This document shows positions 58,036 to 64,000 of a DNA stretch of 64,000 nt, one piece after another. The translations under genes and the position numbers were made by a program. How positions within the stretch are numbered: the stretch's first letter is position 1; each line of letters starts with the position of its first letter. Source of the DNA: Acutalibacter sp. 1XD8-33 (GTDB lineage Bacteria; Bacillota; Clostridia; Oscillospirales; Acutalibacteraceae); assembly GCF_003612555.1 (NCBI RefSeq), contig NZ_RAZF01000003.1, positions 186,001 to 250,000 of the forward strand, read 5' to 3'. The notes under the pieces are model-generated. The model was not told where the DNA came from. It searched no databases and worked only from the letters and a program-made list of their open reading frames with translations.

Positions 58036-58150
58036 TGAATTGGCGCGAAGTGCTCTCTTTTCGCCATTCTTGGCGTCATGCGCCCCGCGCCCAGCTTGGC
58101 AGGGTTTTCGCCGCACTTTTGCGTAGCAAAAGACAGCCATTTCACGGCTG

Positions 58151-58215
58151 GGGCGGAAACTCATGTCACACCGCGAAGCCTAGCCTGCTCATCTCGCCTT
58201 GCTTGGCGCGGTGTG
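58151..58215 (-). other. Candidate structured element in the dnaG leader
   Basis: On the minus strand CACACCGCG (58215-58207) pairs perfectly with CGCGGTGTG (58175-58167). A loop starting CCAAG and a tail CATGAGTTTCCGCC follow. The same layout with different but still pairing stem bases occurs upstream of lexA (63803-63866). Hairpins CTTTTGC-GTA-GCAAAAG and CAGCC/GGCTG lie next to it. Confidence 0.5.
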
Positions 58216-58262
58216 CCGCGGGCCGAAAGCCATCCGCTCCCTCCAGGCCCTGTTCGCGCCAT

Positions 58263-58292
58263 ATTATATACCATTATGTATAGCGCGCACAA
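58263..58292 (-). promoter_or_regulatory. Probable dnaG-rpoD promoter
   Basis: On the minus strand TTGTGC (58292-58287), 18 bases, TATAAT (58268-58263). Good -10, weak -35. It lies about 490 bases before dnaG. Confidence 0.5.
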
Positions 58293-58398
58293 AGCTCCCG
58301 GCGAAGGGAAGGCCTCCCGCCCGCGAAGCAGGCCGGAACTCCCGGCGGATCCCCCTTCTGGGCCCTTCGCCGCGCGAAAGCCTCTCAAAAGAGCCTCC

Positions 58399-59394
58399 CT
58401 AATTATCCCAGGCCTTGGGGATGAACAGCTCCTTGTACTGGGCCACAGCGTAGCGGTCGCTCATGCCCGCCACAAAATCGCAGGCCGCTGTGTGCTCCCC
58501 CTCCCGCCGGGCAATCTCCCGCATATAGCCGGGAAGGTTCTCCTCCCGCCGGAAATGCCGGTAAAGGCTGTCGATAATGTGGGGCACCTTCTTCTCCTCG
58601 CTCTTGGCGTACTCGTTCCGGTACACCGCCTGGAACATGAAGTCATGGAGCTCCTGATAGGCCCGGTAGTCCTCCGGGTTCATGGCGATCTCCCTCTCCC
58701 GGCTGTTCTCCACCACCGAGGCGATCAACGCGGTGATCCGCTGGGTTTTGGAGTGTCCCAGCCGCCCGGTGAGATGCGGGGGGATGTCCTCCTCACGGAG
58801 CACCCCTGCCCGGATGGCGTCGTCGATGTCGTGGTTGATGTAGGCGATGTGGTCCGCCAGCCGCACGATCCGCCCCTCGGCGGTGGCGGCCTCCTGGCCC
58901 TCCGTGTGGCAGAGGATGCCGTCCCGCACTTCCCAGGAAAGGTTGAGACCCAGGCCCTCCTTCTCCAGCCTGTCCACCACCCGCAGGCTCTGCCGGTAGT
59001 GGCGGAAGCCCCCCGGAACCAGCTGGTCCAGGGCCCGCTCCCCCGCGTGGCCAAAAGGCGTGTGGCCCAGGTCATGGGCCAGGGCGATGGCCTCGGTCAG
59101 GTCCTCGTTCAGGCGCAGGGCCCGAGCGATGGTCCGGGCAATCTGGGATACCTCCAGGGTGTGGGTGAGCCGGGTGCGGTAGTGGTCCCCCTCCGGGGAC
59201 AGAAACACCTGGGTCTTGTGCTTCAGCCTCCGGAAGGATTTGCAGTGGATCACCCGGTCCCGGTCCCGCTGAAAGGCCGTGCGCAGGGGGCACTCCTCCT
59301 CGGGGCGCTCCCTGCCCCGGCTGTCCGCCGCTTTTGTCGCCCAGGGAGCCAGGGTCCGTCGCTCCAGCTCTTCTGTCTGCTCTCTTACCGTCAT
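58399..59394 (-). CDS. dGTP triphosphohydrolase-like HD protein
   Basis: 331 residues. HD-domain ligands in RTRLTHTLEVSQIARTIA, then ALAHDLGHTPFGHAGE and, later, RIVRLADHIAYINHDIDDA. It belongs to the dGTPase family that hydrolyses dNTP to deoxynucleoside and triphosphate. The opening ECPLRTAFQRDRDRVIHCKSFRRLKHKTQVF is typical of the shorter Gram-positive type. It stands first in the conserved dgt-dnaG-rpoD order. AAGGGGGAG precedes the ATG. Confidence 0.93.
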   Translation of the reverse strand: MTVREQTEELERRTLAPWATKAADSRGRERPEEECPLRTAFQRDRDRVIHCKSFRRLKHKTQVFLSPEGDHYRTRLTHTLEVSQIARTIARALRLNEDLTEAIALAHDLGHTPFGHAGERALDQLVPGGFRHYRQSLRVVDRLEKEGLGLNLSWEVRDGILCHTEGQEAATAEGRIVRLADHIAYINHDIDDAIRAGVLREEDIPPHLTGRLGHSKTQRITALIASVVENSREREIAMNPEDYRAYQELHDFMFQAVYRNEYAKSEEKKVPHIIDSLYRHFRREENLPGYMREIARREGEHTAACDFVAGMSDRYAVAQYKELFIPKAWDN

Positions 59395-59486
59395 ACGGGC
59401 TCCCCCTTTTCAAGCCGTTTCAATTGTATATACGGCGTTTTCCGAAAAAATACTTTTCCTTTGGAAAAATTTTTCAAAAAACCTGA

Positions 59487-60113
59487 TTACAGTTCAAAGG
59501 GATAGAATGCCCGGCCAATTTCCGCCAGCACCCCACGGCCTGCTGTGGCGTCAGCCAGACGCCGGGTCAATGCTTCCACTGCTTGGGACTCCAGATGCAG
59601 ATTTAGTTTCACCTGGTCGGTAAAATCCGTACCATCCACCACGCCCCCACACTCCGGCACAAGCCCCTGAACCCGACCGTAGTGGTCGTATCCACAGGAG
59701 AGCTCCAGCAGCAGGCACTCCTTCATGCGCACCTTTTCCGCCGCGCCCAAGGCGATACTGGCAGTGTGGGAATAGGCCCGGATTAACCCGCCGCCTCCCA
59801 GGAGGATCCCGCCGAAATACCGGGTGGCAACCACCACCGCATCCACCACTCCCGCCTTTTTCAGCGTGTCGATCACCGGAATTCCCGCTGTACCCTGGGG
59901 TTCGCCGTCATCGGAAAACCGCTGCACGCCGCTATCTTGAAGAATATACGCATAGACATTGTGGGAGGCGTCCCAATACTCGCTTTTCTTCTGGGCCACA
60001 AAAGCCAGGGCCTCTTCCTCGGTTTTCACCGGTTTGCAGGAACCGATAAACCGGGATTTCTTTTCTATAAATTCCGCCGTGCCTTCCTGCCGCACCGTAA
60101 TATACTCTGCCAT
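59487..60113 (-). CDS. YigZ/IMPACT-family protein
   Basis: 208 residues. The N-terminal IMPACT domain has KKSRFIGSCKPVKTEEEA, HNVYAYIL, FSDDGEPQGTAGIPV and TRYFGGILLGGGGLIRAYS; a C-terminal DUF1949 ferredoxin-like part follows. The family is thought to bind nucleic acid or ribosomes and link to stress; function unproven. ATG 60113, with no good ribosome site. A GC-rich cloverleaf (60251-60328) lies upstream. Confidence 0.9.
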   Translation of the reverse strand: MAEYITVRQEGTAEFIEKKSRFIGSCKPVKTEEEALAFVAQKKSEYWDASHNVYAYILQDSGVQRFSDDGEPQGTAGIPVIDTLKKAGVVDAVVVATRYFGGILLGGGGLIRAYSHTASIALGAAEKVRMKECLLLELSCGYDHYGRVQGLVPECGGVVDGTDFTDQVKLNLHLESQAVEALTRRLADATAGRGVLAEIGRAFYPFEL

Positions 60114-60250
60114 CAAAAATCACCATGCGATACAGAGCTCGCGCAATAAAGAATGAGGCATCCGCTCTTTATGCCCGGTACCGCTCCTTTCGTTGTATTT
60201 TCTCCGGATTTCTCCTTTTTCCTGAAAGCAGGATCTTCCCCCTTCTACTA

Positions 60251-60328
60251 GCCCCGCGCGCCCCGCTTCGCGGGGCCTGCCGGACGGCAAAGCCGTCCGC
60301 CGCGGCGGCGCAGCCGCCGGCGCGGGGC
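60251..60328. repeat. Perfect GC-rich cloverleaf (four-stem palindrome)
   Basis: Outer stem GCCCCGCGC (60251-60259) / GCGCGGGGC (60320-60328). Inside are three hairpins with three-base loops: GCCCCGC-TTC-GCGGGGC (60260-60276), CGGACGGC-AAA-GCCGTCCG (60281-60299) and CGGCGGC-GCA-GCCGCCG (60303-60319). No mismatch in any stem. It lies between the rpmE terminator and yigZ. Confidence 0.85.
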
Positions 60329-60346
60329 GTTGGCATCAGACCAACC

Positions 60347-60375
60347 ACAAAAAGACGGCGCTTTTACACGCCGTC
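60347..60375 (-). terminator. Terminator of rpmE
   Basis: On the minus strand stem GACGGCG / CGCCGTC around TGTAAAAG, followed by TTTTTG. Confidence 0.8.
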
Positions 60376-60460
60376 CTTCCGTATCAGTTTTTCGCCGTAT
60401 CTAAGCCGAATCCGGCAAACCTTTCCCTCTAAGAAAATCCTTTGAAGGCGTTCCGCCAGA

Positions 60461-60661
60461 CTACTTCAGGCCATAACGCTTCTTAAACATGTCCACCCGG
60501 CCACTGGTGTCCACCAGCTTCTGTTTGCCCGTAAAGAACGGGTGGCATTTGGAACATATTTCGACTTTGATGTCCTTCTTTGTGGAACGGGTATGGATCA
60601 CGTTCCCACAGGCGCAGGTGATCGTGGTCTCCTGATAGTCGGGATGTATATTCTCTTTCAT
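60461..60661 (-). CDS. rpmE: 50S ribosomal protein L31, zinc-binding type
   Basis: 66 residues: [40 protein letters not shown]. Four cysteines (CxC and CxxC) make this the zinc-containing C+ form. Ordinary AGAGGTG ribosome site. Monocistronic, with a promoter overlapped by a perfect inverted repeat. Confidence 0.98.
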   Translation of the reverse strand: MKENIHPDYQETTITCACGNVIHTRSTKKDIKVEICSKCHPFFTGKQKLVDTSGRVDMFKKRYGLK

Positions 60662-60697
60662 CGCTCTGTTTCACCTCTTTGCAGTCAATATGGAAAT

Positions 60698-60726
60698 AGT
60701 ATACCACGTTCCCCGAAAAAATGCAA
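60698..60726 (-). promoter_or_regulatory. rpmE promoter
   Basis: On the minus strand TTGCAT (60726-60721), 17 bases, TATACT (60703-60698) with TGG before it. Confidence 0.8.
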
Positions 60727-60745
60727 GAGCCATTTTTCGGGGAAC
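60708..60745. promoter_or_regulatory. Inverted repeat over the rpmE promoter
   Basis: Thirteen-base perfect arms GTTCCCCGAAAAA (60708-60720) and TTTTTCGGGGAAC (60733-60745) around 12 bases. It covers the spacer and -35 region, so it may be an operator or a terminator of upstream antisense transcription. Confidence 0.55.
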
Positions 60746-60782
60746 CATCATTAGAGTTTCCCTGGAAGCGCGCCAAAATTGA

Positions 60783-60812
60783 TTGACAATTTTCCCTCTT
60801 CCCGTTTATACT
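60783..60812 (+). promoter_or_regulatory. Promoter of the MGMT-family operon
   Basis: TTGACA (60783-60788), 18 bases, TATACT (60807-60812). Confidence 0.82.
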
Positions 60813-60841
60813 AGATCTATCACAAAATCAGGAGGCGCCCA

Positions 60842-61138
60842 ATGGACGACAGTCTTGTTTACGAAATTCTATCCGTAGTGGAAGAAATCCCCCCAGGAAC
60901 CGTAGCCAGCTATGGCCAGATCGCCCGCCTCACCGGTCGGGAGAAAAACGCCCGTCTTGTGGGAAAGATCCTCAGCCGGGCAGAGTTTTACGGAGACTAC
61001 CCCTGCCACCGAGTGGTAAACCACGCGGGCCGTACCGCCCCCGGCTGGTTCCAGCAGAAATCGCTTTTGGAGGCTGAGGGCGTGGAATTCCAGTCCAACG
61101 GCTGCGTCGATATGAAAAAATATCAATGGGAGGCATGA
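60842..61138 (+). CDS. Minimal MGMT-domain protein (alkyltransferase-like)
   Basis: 98 residues, only the DNA-binding methyltransferase domain: VVEEIPPGTVASYGQIARL, then YPCHRVVNHAGRT. Alkyltransferase-like proteins of this size usually have Trp in place of the acceptor Cys (PWHR). Here the Cys is kept (PCHR), so direct alkyl transfer is possible. It is followed at once by a full ogt-type gene. AGGAGGCGCCC precedes the ATG. Confidence 0.88.
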   Translation: MDDSLVYEILSVVEEIPPGTVASYGQIARLTGREKNARLVGKILSRAEFYGDYPCHRVVNHAGRTAPGWFQQKSLLEAEGVEFQSNGCVDMKKYQWEA

Positions 61139-61143
61139 ATTCC

Positions 61144-61668
61144 ATGATTTGTTATACCGAAGTTCCTTCCCCTCTGGGAAAAATTACCCTGGCCAGCAAT
61201 GGCGCCGCGCTGGCCGGCCTCTGGCTGGAAGGCCAGAAATATTTCGGAGGCTCCATCCTAGGCGGGGCGGAACGGCAAGACGGCCTCCCGATCTTCCGCC
61301 AAACCCAGGGTTGGCTGGGCCAGTACTTTTCCGGAGAAAAGCCTGCCGCTTCCCAATTACCTCTCGCCCCTATAGGAAGCCTCTTCCGCGAAAAAGTCTG
61401 GAATGCTCTTCTCCGCATCCCCTATGGCCAGACGGCCACTTATGGCGCTATCGCTAGGGAATTAGGGGCTAGTTCAGCCAGCCAGGCAGTAGGCAGCGCG
61501 GTGAGCCACAACCCCATTTCTATTATCATCCCCTGCCACCGTGTAGTGGGAGCCAGCGGAAGCCTTACCGGCTACGCCGGAGGCATTGAAAAGAAAGTCT
61601 GGCTTTTAAAGCTGGAAGGCGCGGATACGGCCGGGTTATTTGTCCCTAAAAAGGGTACGGCTCTATAG
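61144..61668 (+). CDS. ogt: Methylated-DNA--protein-cysteine methyltransferase
   Basis: Suicide enzyme that removes O6-alkyl groups from guanine. 174 residues: N-terminal domain CYTEVPSPLGKITLASN, helix-turn-helix RIPYGQTATYGAIARELG, and acceptor site IIPCHRVVGASGSLTGYAGG. ATG 61144 is chosen because GGGAGG is 10 bases upstream; earlier in-frame ATGs at 61126 and 61135 are too close or overlap the previous gene. The operon partner is the minimal MGMT protein. Confidence 0.95.
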   Translation: MICYTEVPSPLGKITLASNGAALAGLWLEGQKYFGGSILGGAERQDGLPIFRQTQGWLGQYFSGEKPAASQLPLAPIGSLFREKVWNALLRIPYGQTATYGAIARELGASSASQAVGSAVSHNPISIIIPCHRVVGASGSLTGYAGGIEKKVWLLKLEGADTAGLFVPKKGTAL

Positions 61669-61704
61669 TATTTGGCAGGCGGGAATCCCCCGTCTGTTTT
61701 TTAC

Positions 61705-61733
61705 TTGACAAAGCGAACGATTGATAGTACAAT
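61705..61733 (+). promoter_or_regulatory. Promoter of the TetR-flavodoxin operon
   Basis: TTGACA (61705-61710), 17 bases, TACAAT (61728-61733). Confidence 0.82.
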
Positions 61734-61750
61734 ATATAAACTATCGATTG
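61718..61750. promoter_or_regulatory. Likely TetR operator
   Basis: Half sites CGATTGATAGT (61718-61728) and ACTATCGATTG (61740-61750) form an imperfect inverted repeat centred on the -10 box. This suits autorepression. Confidence 0.6.
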
Positions 61751-61785
61751 CTCGCCATCGCTTATTCCCTCCTAAGGAGGCGTCT

Positions 61786-62388
61786 ATGAATACCAAAGAA
61801 AGAATCCTCTGGGAAGCCCTAGAGCTGTTCTCCCAGAGAGGGTATCACGCGGTATCCGTCAGGGACATCGCCGGAGCCGTAGGCATTCGCGAAAGCTCCT
61901 TATATAACCATTTTGCTGGGAAAAAGGAGATTTTCCAGGCTGTTGTGGATATCTGCTGGCAAAAGGCAGAAGAATACTATCACAACCACGGCCTGCCTTT
62001 TTCTCCGGAAGAGGACCTTTCCCCCTTTCAGCAAAAAAGCCCCCAGCTGGAGGAAACTCTGCTGGAGGTATTCGCTTATTTCTTTCAAGACCCCTGGAAC
62101 ACCCGCTTTCGACGGCTGCTTACCCTCAACCAGTTTGACGACTCCCAGATGGGATCCCTCTACCAGCAGCTTTACTGCCAGTATCCGCTGAAAATCCAGT
62201 CGGCCATCTTTTCCGGGCTGATGGAACGGGGCATTCTCCAACAGGCAGATCCCCATGCACTGGCCCTGGAGTTTTACGGCGGAGTGTTCCTTCTGCTGAA
62301 TCTCTGCCCAGACTGGGAAGAAGCCCGTCCCCGGCTGCTGGACCACATTCGGCTGTTTCAGTCCCAGCAAATCCAGCTTCCCGGCTAG
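61786..62388 (+). CDS. TetR-family transcriptional regulator
   Basis: 200 residues. N-terminal helix-turn-helix ALELFSQRGYHAVSVRDIAG, GIRESSLYNHFAGKKEIFQ; the C-terminal ligand-binding part is helical and aromatic-rich, with a TetR_C-type FYGGVFLLLNL end. ATG 61786 follows CTAAGGAGG; the upstream frame crosses the promoter. It lies just before a flavodoxin gene, its probable target. Confidence 0.93.
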   Translation: MNTKERILWEALELFSQRGYHAVSVRDIAGAVGIRESSLYNHFAGKKEIFQAVVDICWQKAEEYYHNHGLPFSPEEDLSPFQQKSPQLEETLLEVFAYFFQDPWNTRFRRLLTLNQFDDSQMGSLYQQLYCQYPLKIQSAIFSGLMERGILQQADPHALALEFYGGVFLLLNLCPDWEEARPRLLDHIRLFQSQQIQLPG

Positions 62389-62436
62389 CTCTACGCCCTT
62401 TGATGTTCTTACCCAATCTAAAAAAGGAGAATCACT

Positions 62437-62955
62437 ATGAAAACCATCATACTATACTGCTCAAAGACCGGCTTCACCCGTCAATATGCCCAATGGCTTC
62501 AGGAAGAGCTTCGGTGCGACTGCGTCCCCTTTTCAGAGCGGAACACTGTGGATCTCAGCCAATATCAAGCCATCGCCTTCGGTTCAGGATGCTATGTAGG
62601 AAAAATACGAAAATTGGACTGGTTCAAAAAGCAGGCCCAGAAGCTTCGGGGCAAAAGGCTGGCCGTGTTCTTCACGGGAGCCATGCCGCCCGATGCCCCT
62701 GACGTCCACCGCCTGGAACGGGAGAACTTTACCCCGGAGGAACTTCGCGCAATAAAACCCTTCTATCTGCAAGGAGGGCTGAACTATAAGCAGATGTGCC
62801 TAAAAGACAAGCTGCTTATGGCGGGATTCCGGAAAATGCTCAAGGCCCACGCGGATTCCTCTAAGGAAAAGGTCATGCTTCAAAACATCCAGCATTCCTT
62901 CGACAAAACCAGCAGGGAAAGCCTCCTCCCCCTGCTGGACTACCTCCGTCAGTAG
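62437..62955 (+). CDS. Flavodoxin-domain protein
   Basis: 172 residues. FMN-binding loop ILYCSKTGFTRQYAQWL, then AIAFGSGCYVGKI and KRLAVFFTGAMPP, matching the flavodoxin_5 / protoporphyrinogen-oxidase-like group. Probably an electron carrier or small-molecule reductase under the upstream TetR. Its end overlaps the convergent lexA gene by 7 bases. Confidence 0.9.
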   Translation: MKTIILYCSKTGFTRQYAQWLQEELRCDCVPFSERNTVDLSQYQAIAFGSGCYVGKIRKLDWFKKQAQKLRGKRLAVFFTGAMPPDAPDVHRLERENFTPEELRAIKPFYLQGGLNYKQMCLKDKLLMAGFRKMLKAHADSSKEKVMLQNIQHSFDKTSRESLLPLLDYLRQ

Positions 62956-63530
62956 TACCTCACCACTGCGATCACTCTGCCCAGCAGCGACACCTGGTCG
63001 CTGTAAATCGGCTCGAAATCCGGATTTTCCGGCTGCAGGCGTATTCTGTCCGGTTCCCGGTACAAGCGTTTGACTGTGGCCTCGTCCTCAATCATGGCCA
63101 CCACAATATCCCCATCATCGGCAGTGGGAACCCGCTCTGCCACCACAAAATCCCCATCCAGGATTCCCGCGTCCCTCATACTCAGGCCCACCACATGCAG
63201 GGCAAACAGCTCCTTGCCTTCCTTTTGAGGAAAGGGGATATAGCCCTCGATATCCTCCACCGCCAGAATGGGAATCCCGGCTGTGACCCGGCCTAGAATA
63301 GGCACCTGCGCGGCTGGCTGGCTGCCCTCAATGCGAATGGCCCGGTTCAGTCCCACCTCTCTATTGATATAGCCCAGCTTCTCCAGGGTTTTCAGGTGGG
63401 CATGGACGGTAGAGGTGGAACGCAAGCCCGTGGCTGTACAGATCTCCCGCACAGTGGGAGGGACCCCGCTGGGCATGGTTTTCACCAGAAAATCATATAC
63501 CTTTTGTTGGCTTTCTGTTAAACGAGCCAT
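62949..63530 (-). CDS. lexA: LexA repressor
   Basis: SOS master repressor. 193 residues. Winged helix (TESQQKVYDFLVKTMPSG, PTVREICTATGLRSTSTVHA), self-cleavage site VTAGIPI (Ala-Gly), catalytic Ser in VVGLSMRDAGILDGD and Lys in EATVKRLY. ATG 63530 follows TAGGAGG. The promoter and a LexA-like box lie about 340 bases upstream; repeat copy 15 and a structured element fill the leader. Confidence 0.97.
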   Translation of the reverse strand: MARLTESQQKVYDFLVKTMPSGVPPTVREICTATGLRSTSTVHAHLKTLEKLGYINREVGLNRAIRIEGSQPAAQVPILGRVTAGIPILAVEDIEGYIPFPQKEGKELFALHVVGLSMRDAGILDGDFVVAERVPTADDGDIVVAMIEDEATVKRLYREPDRIRLQPENPDFEPIYSDQVSLLGRVIAVVRYY

Positions 63531-63556
63531 TGCTTTTCCTCCTATATCGTTTCCTT

Positions 63557-63790
63557 TTCTGAGAGTAGTACTGTGTGGCCTCCGAACGCACAGAAACGCG
63601 TTCTCCGGCAGGACCATGGAGCTCCGCTCCACACCACGCCACCTTTTTAAAGGTGGACGAAATTTTTACCCTAGTCAACCTTTATGCACTCAGCCAACCA
63701 GCGTAAAAATTTCGCCAGCCTTTTCAAAGGCTGCGGGGTTTTCAGGGGTGGAACCCCTGAATCGCCGGAGGCTTGCGTAGCGAAGCGAGC
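63557..63790. repeat. Mosaic hairpin repeat, copy 15 (lexA leader)
   Basis: GTGTGGCCTCCGAACGCAC, GAACGC/GCGTTC hairpin, covarying hairpin TGGAGC-TCC-GCTCCA (63617-63631), CCACCTTTTTAAAGGTGG, a mirror pair of the GACGAAATTTTTACCC module, GCCTTTTCAAAGGC and GGGGTGGAACCCC. It lies between the lexA promoter and the gene. Confidence 0.83.
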
Positions 63791-63802
63791 GCCTCGCGCG
63801 AT

Positions 63803-63866
63803 GGGAGAAAACTCATGAGACACAACGAGGCCGGGCTTTCTCCTTGCGCTCCCTTGGCGTTGTGTC
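63803..63866 (-). other. Candidate structured element upstream of lexA
   Basis: On the minus strand GACACAACG (63866-63858) pairs with CGTTGTGTC (63827-63819). The loop starts CCAAG, and a tail CATGAGTTTTCTCC could pair with GGAGAAA in the loop. It matches the element at 58151-58215 in layout, with compensatory stem changes. The first stem bases overlap the expected lexA transcription start. Confidence 0.5.
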
Positions 63867-63867
63867 C

Positions 63868-63896
63868 ATTATACCACATTCTCCAGGAAAAGTAAA
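63868..63896 (-). promoter_or_regulatory. lexA promoter
   Basis: On the minus strand TTTACT (63896-63891), 17 bases, TATAAT (63873-63868) with TGG before it. Confidence 0.7.
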
Positions 63897-63906
63897 ACGA
63901 ATGTTT
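63895..63906. promoter_or_regulatory. Probable LexA box
   Basis: AAACGAATGTTT fits a degenerate AAC-N4-GTT palindrome like the Gram-positive GAAC-N4-GTTC box, and it touches the lexA -35 element. The remaining bases to 64000 show no gene. Confidence 0.5.
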
Positions 63907-64000
63907 GAAAAAATTTCCAGAGCTCTTCAAAACAGAAGGTTCACAAATTCCCCTGGATTTCTTTAAGGTTTATTCACAGCACTTTAACAACTCCCAGGGA

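Noticed and set aside
58078-59505. Plus-strand frame of 475 codons across the dnaG leader and dgt
   Set aside because: It spans structured non-coding DNA and the reverse of dgt; no family motif.
63533-63632. Similar translated strings (PENAxLCVRRPH type) before lexA, rpsL and others, as a possible conserved leader peptide
   Set aside because: They are translations of the shared repeat module; there is no conserved start codon or ribosome site, and other copies break the frame.

Overview
The window is about 64 kb of GC-rich chromosome from a Gram-positive, Clostridia-type bacterium. The best guess is an Oscillospiraceae-like gut anaerobe (Flavonifractor/Lawsonibacter type). This is inferred from the Rnf complex gene, a T-box in front of ileS, the dgt-dnaG-rpoD order, zinc-type L31, LexA/TetR/Rrf2 regulators and strong A+AGGAGG ribosome sites. 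No species can be proven from the sequence alone. Fifty-four protein genes, one tRNA-Pro and many regulatory and repeat elements are supported.

Layout. 1-2.7 kb: 5' part of rnfC, an XRE/zinc-ribbon regulator, and an autoregulated small XRE gene with a membrane protein. 2.7-12.6 kb (+): purC followed at once by a two-component system that encloses a tiny membrane protein; then an S66 peptidase, an unknown protein, a Mrp ATPase, a YjdF-NUDIX fusion and a type B carboxylesterase. 12.7 kb: tRNA-Pro with a consensus promoter. 13-16.6 kb (-): ileS under T-box control. 16.7-19.8 kb (+): GH25 lysozyme and asnB. 20-26 kb: DUF2441 gene between two inverted MITE-like elements, a HGSNAT-like membrane protein with dCMP deaminase, and a divergent GT-C-like/rsmA/small membrane operon. 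26-34.6 kb (mostly -): TPM, LemA-like, TelA, XpaC and a PfkB sugar kinase, a lipoprotein, and a NahK-like kinase. 35-38.6 kb (-): degenerate AgrC-like protein, cysK and a charged unknown. 39-51.7 kb (-): rpoB-rpoC-rpsL-rpsG-fusA-tuf. 52-54.4 kb: acetyltransferase, DUF1062, Rrf2 and small membrane proteins. 54.4-60.7 kb (-): rpoD, dnaG, dgt, yigZ, rpmE. 60.8-63.5 kb: tandem MGMT-family genes, a TetR/flavodoxin pair, and lexA.

The most unusual feature is non-coding. At least fifteen gaps hold a mosaic repeat family made of interchangeable short modules, most of them perfect hairpins with three-base loops. At one module position the stem sequence changes between copies while pairing is kept. The copies sit inside otherwise conserved housekeeping operons: between rpoB and rpoC, in the rpsL leader, between dgt, dnaG and rpoD, and in the lexA leader. 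Further structured elements are a perfect four-stem cloverleaf upstream of yigZ and a stem with compensatory changes found both upstream of lexA and in the dnaG leader. A three-copy MITE-like family and a second terminal-inverted-repeat element next to tRNA-Pro complete the repeat content.

Most genes are ordinary housekeeping functions: transcription, translation, replication, nucleotide and amino-acid metabolism, DNA repair and envelope. No CRISPR array, integrase, transposase or prophage structural gene was seen.
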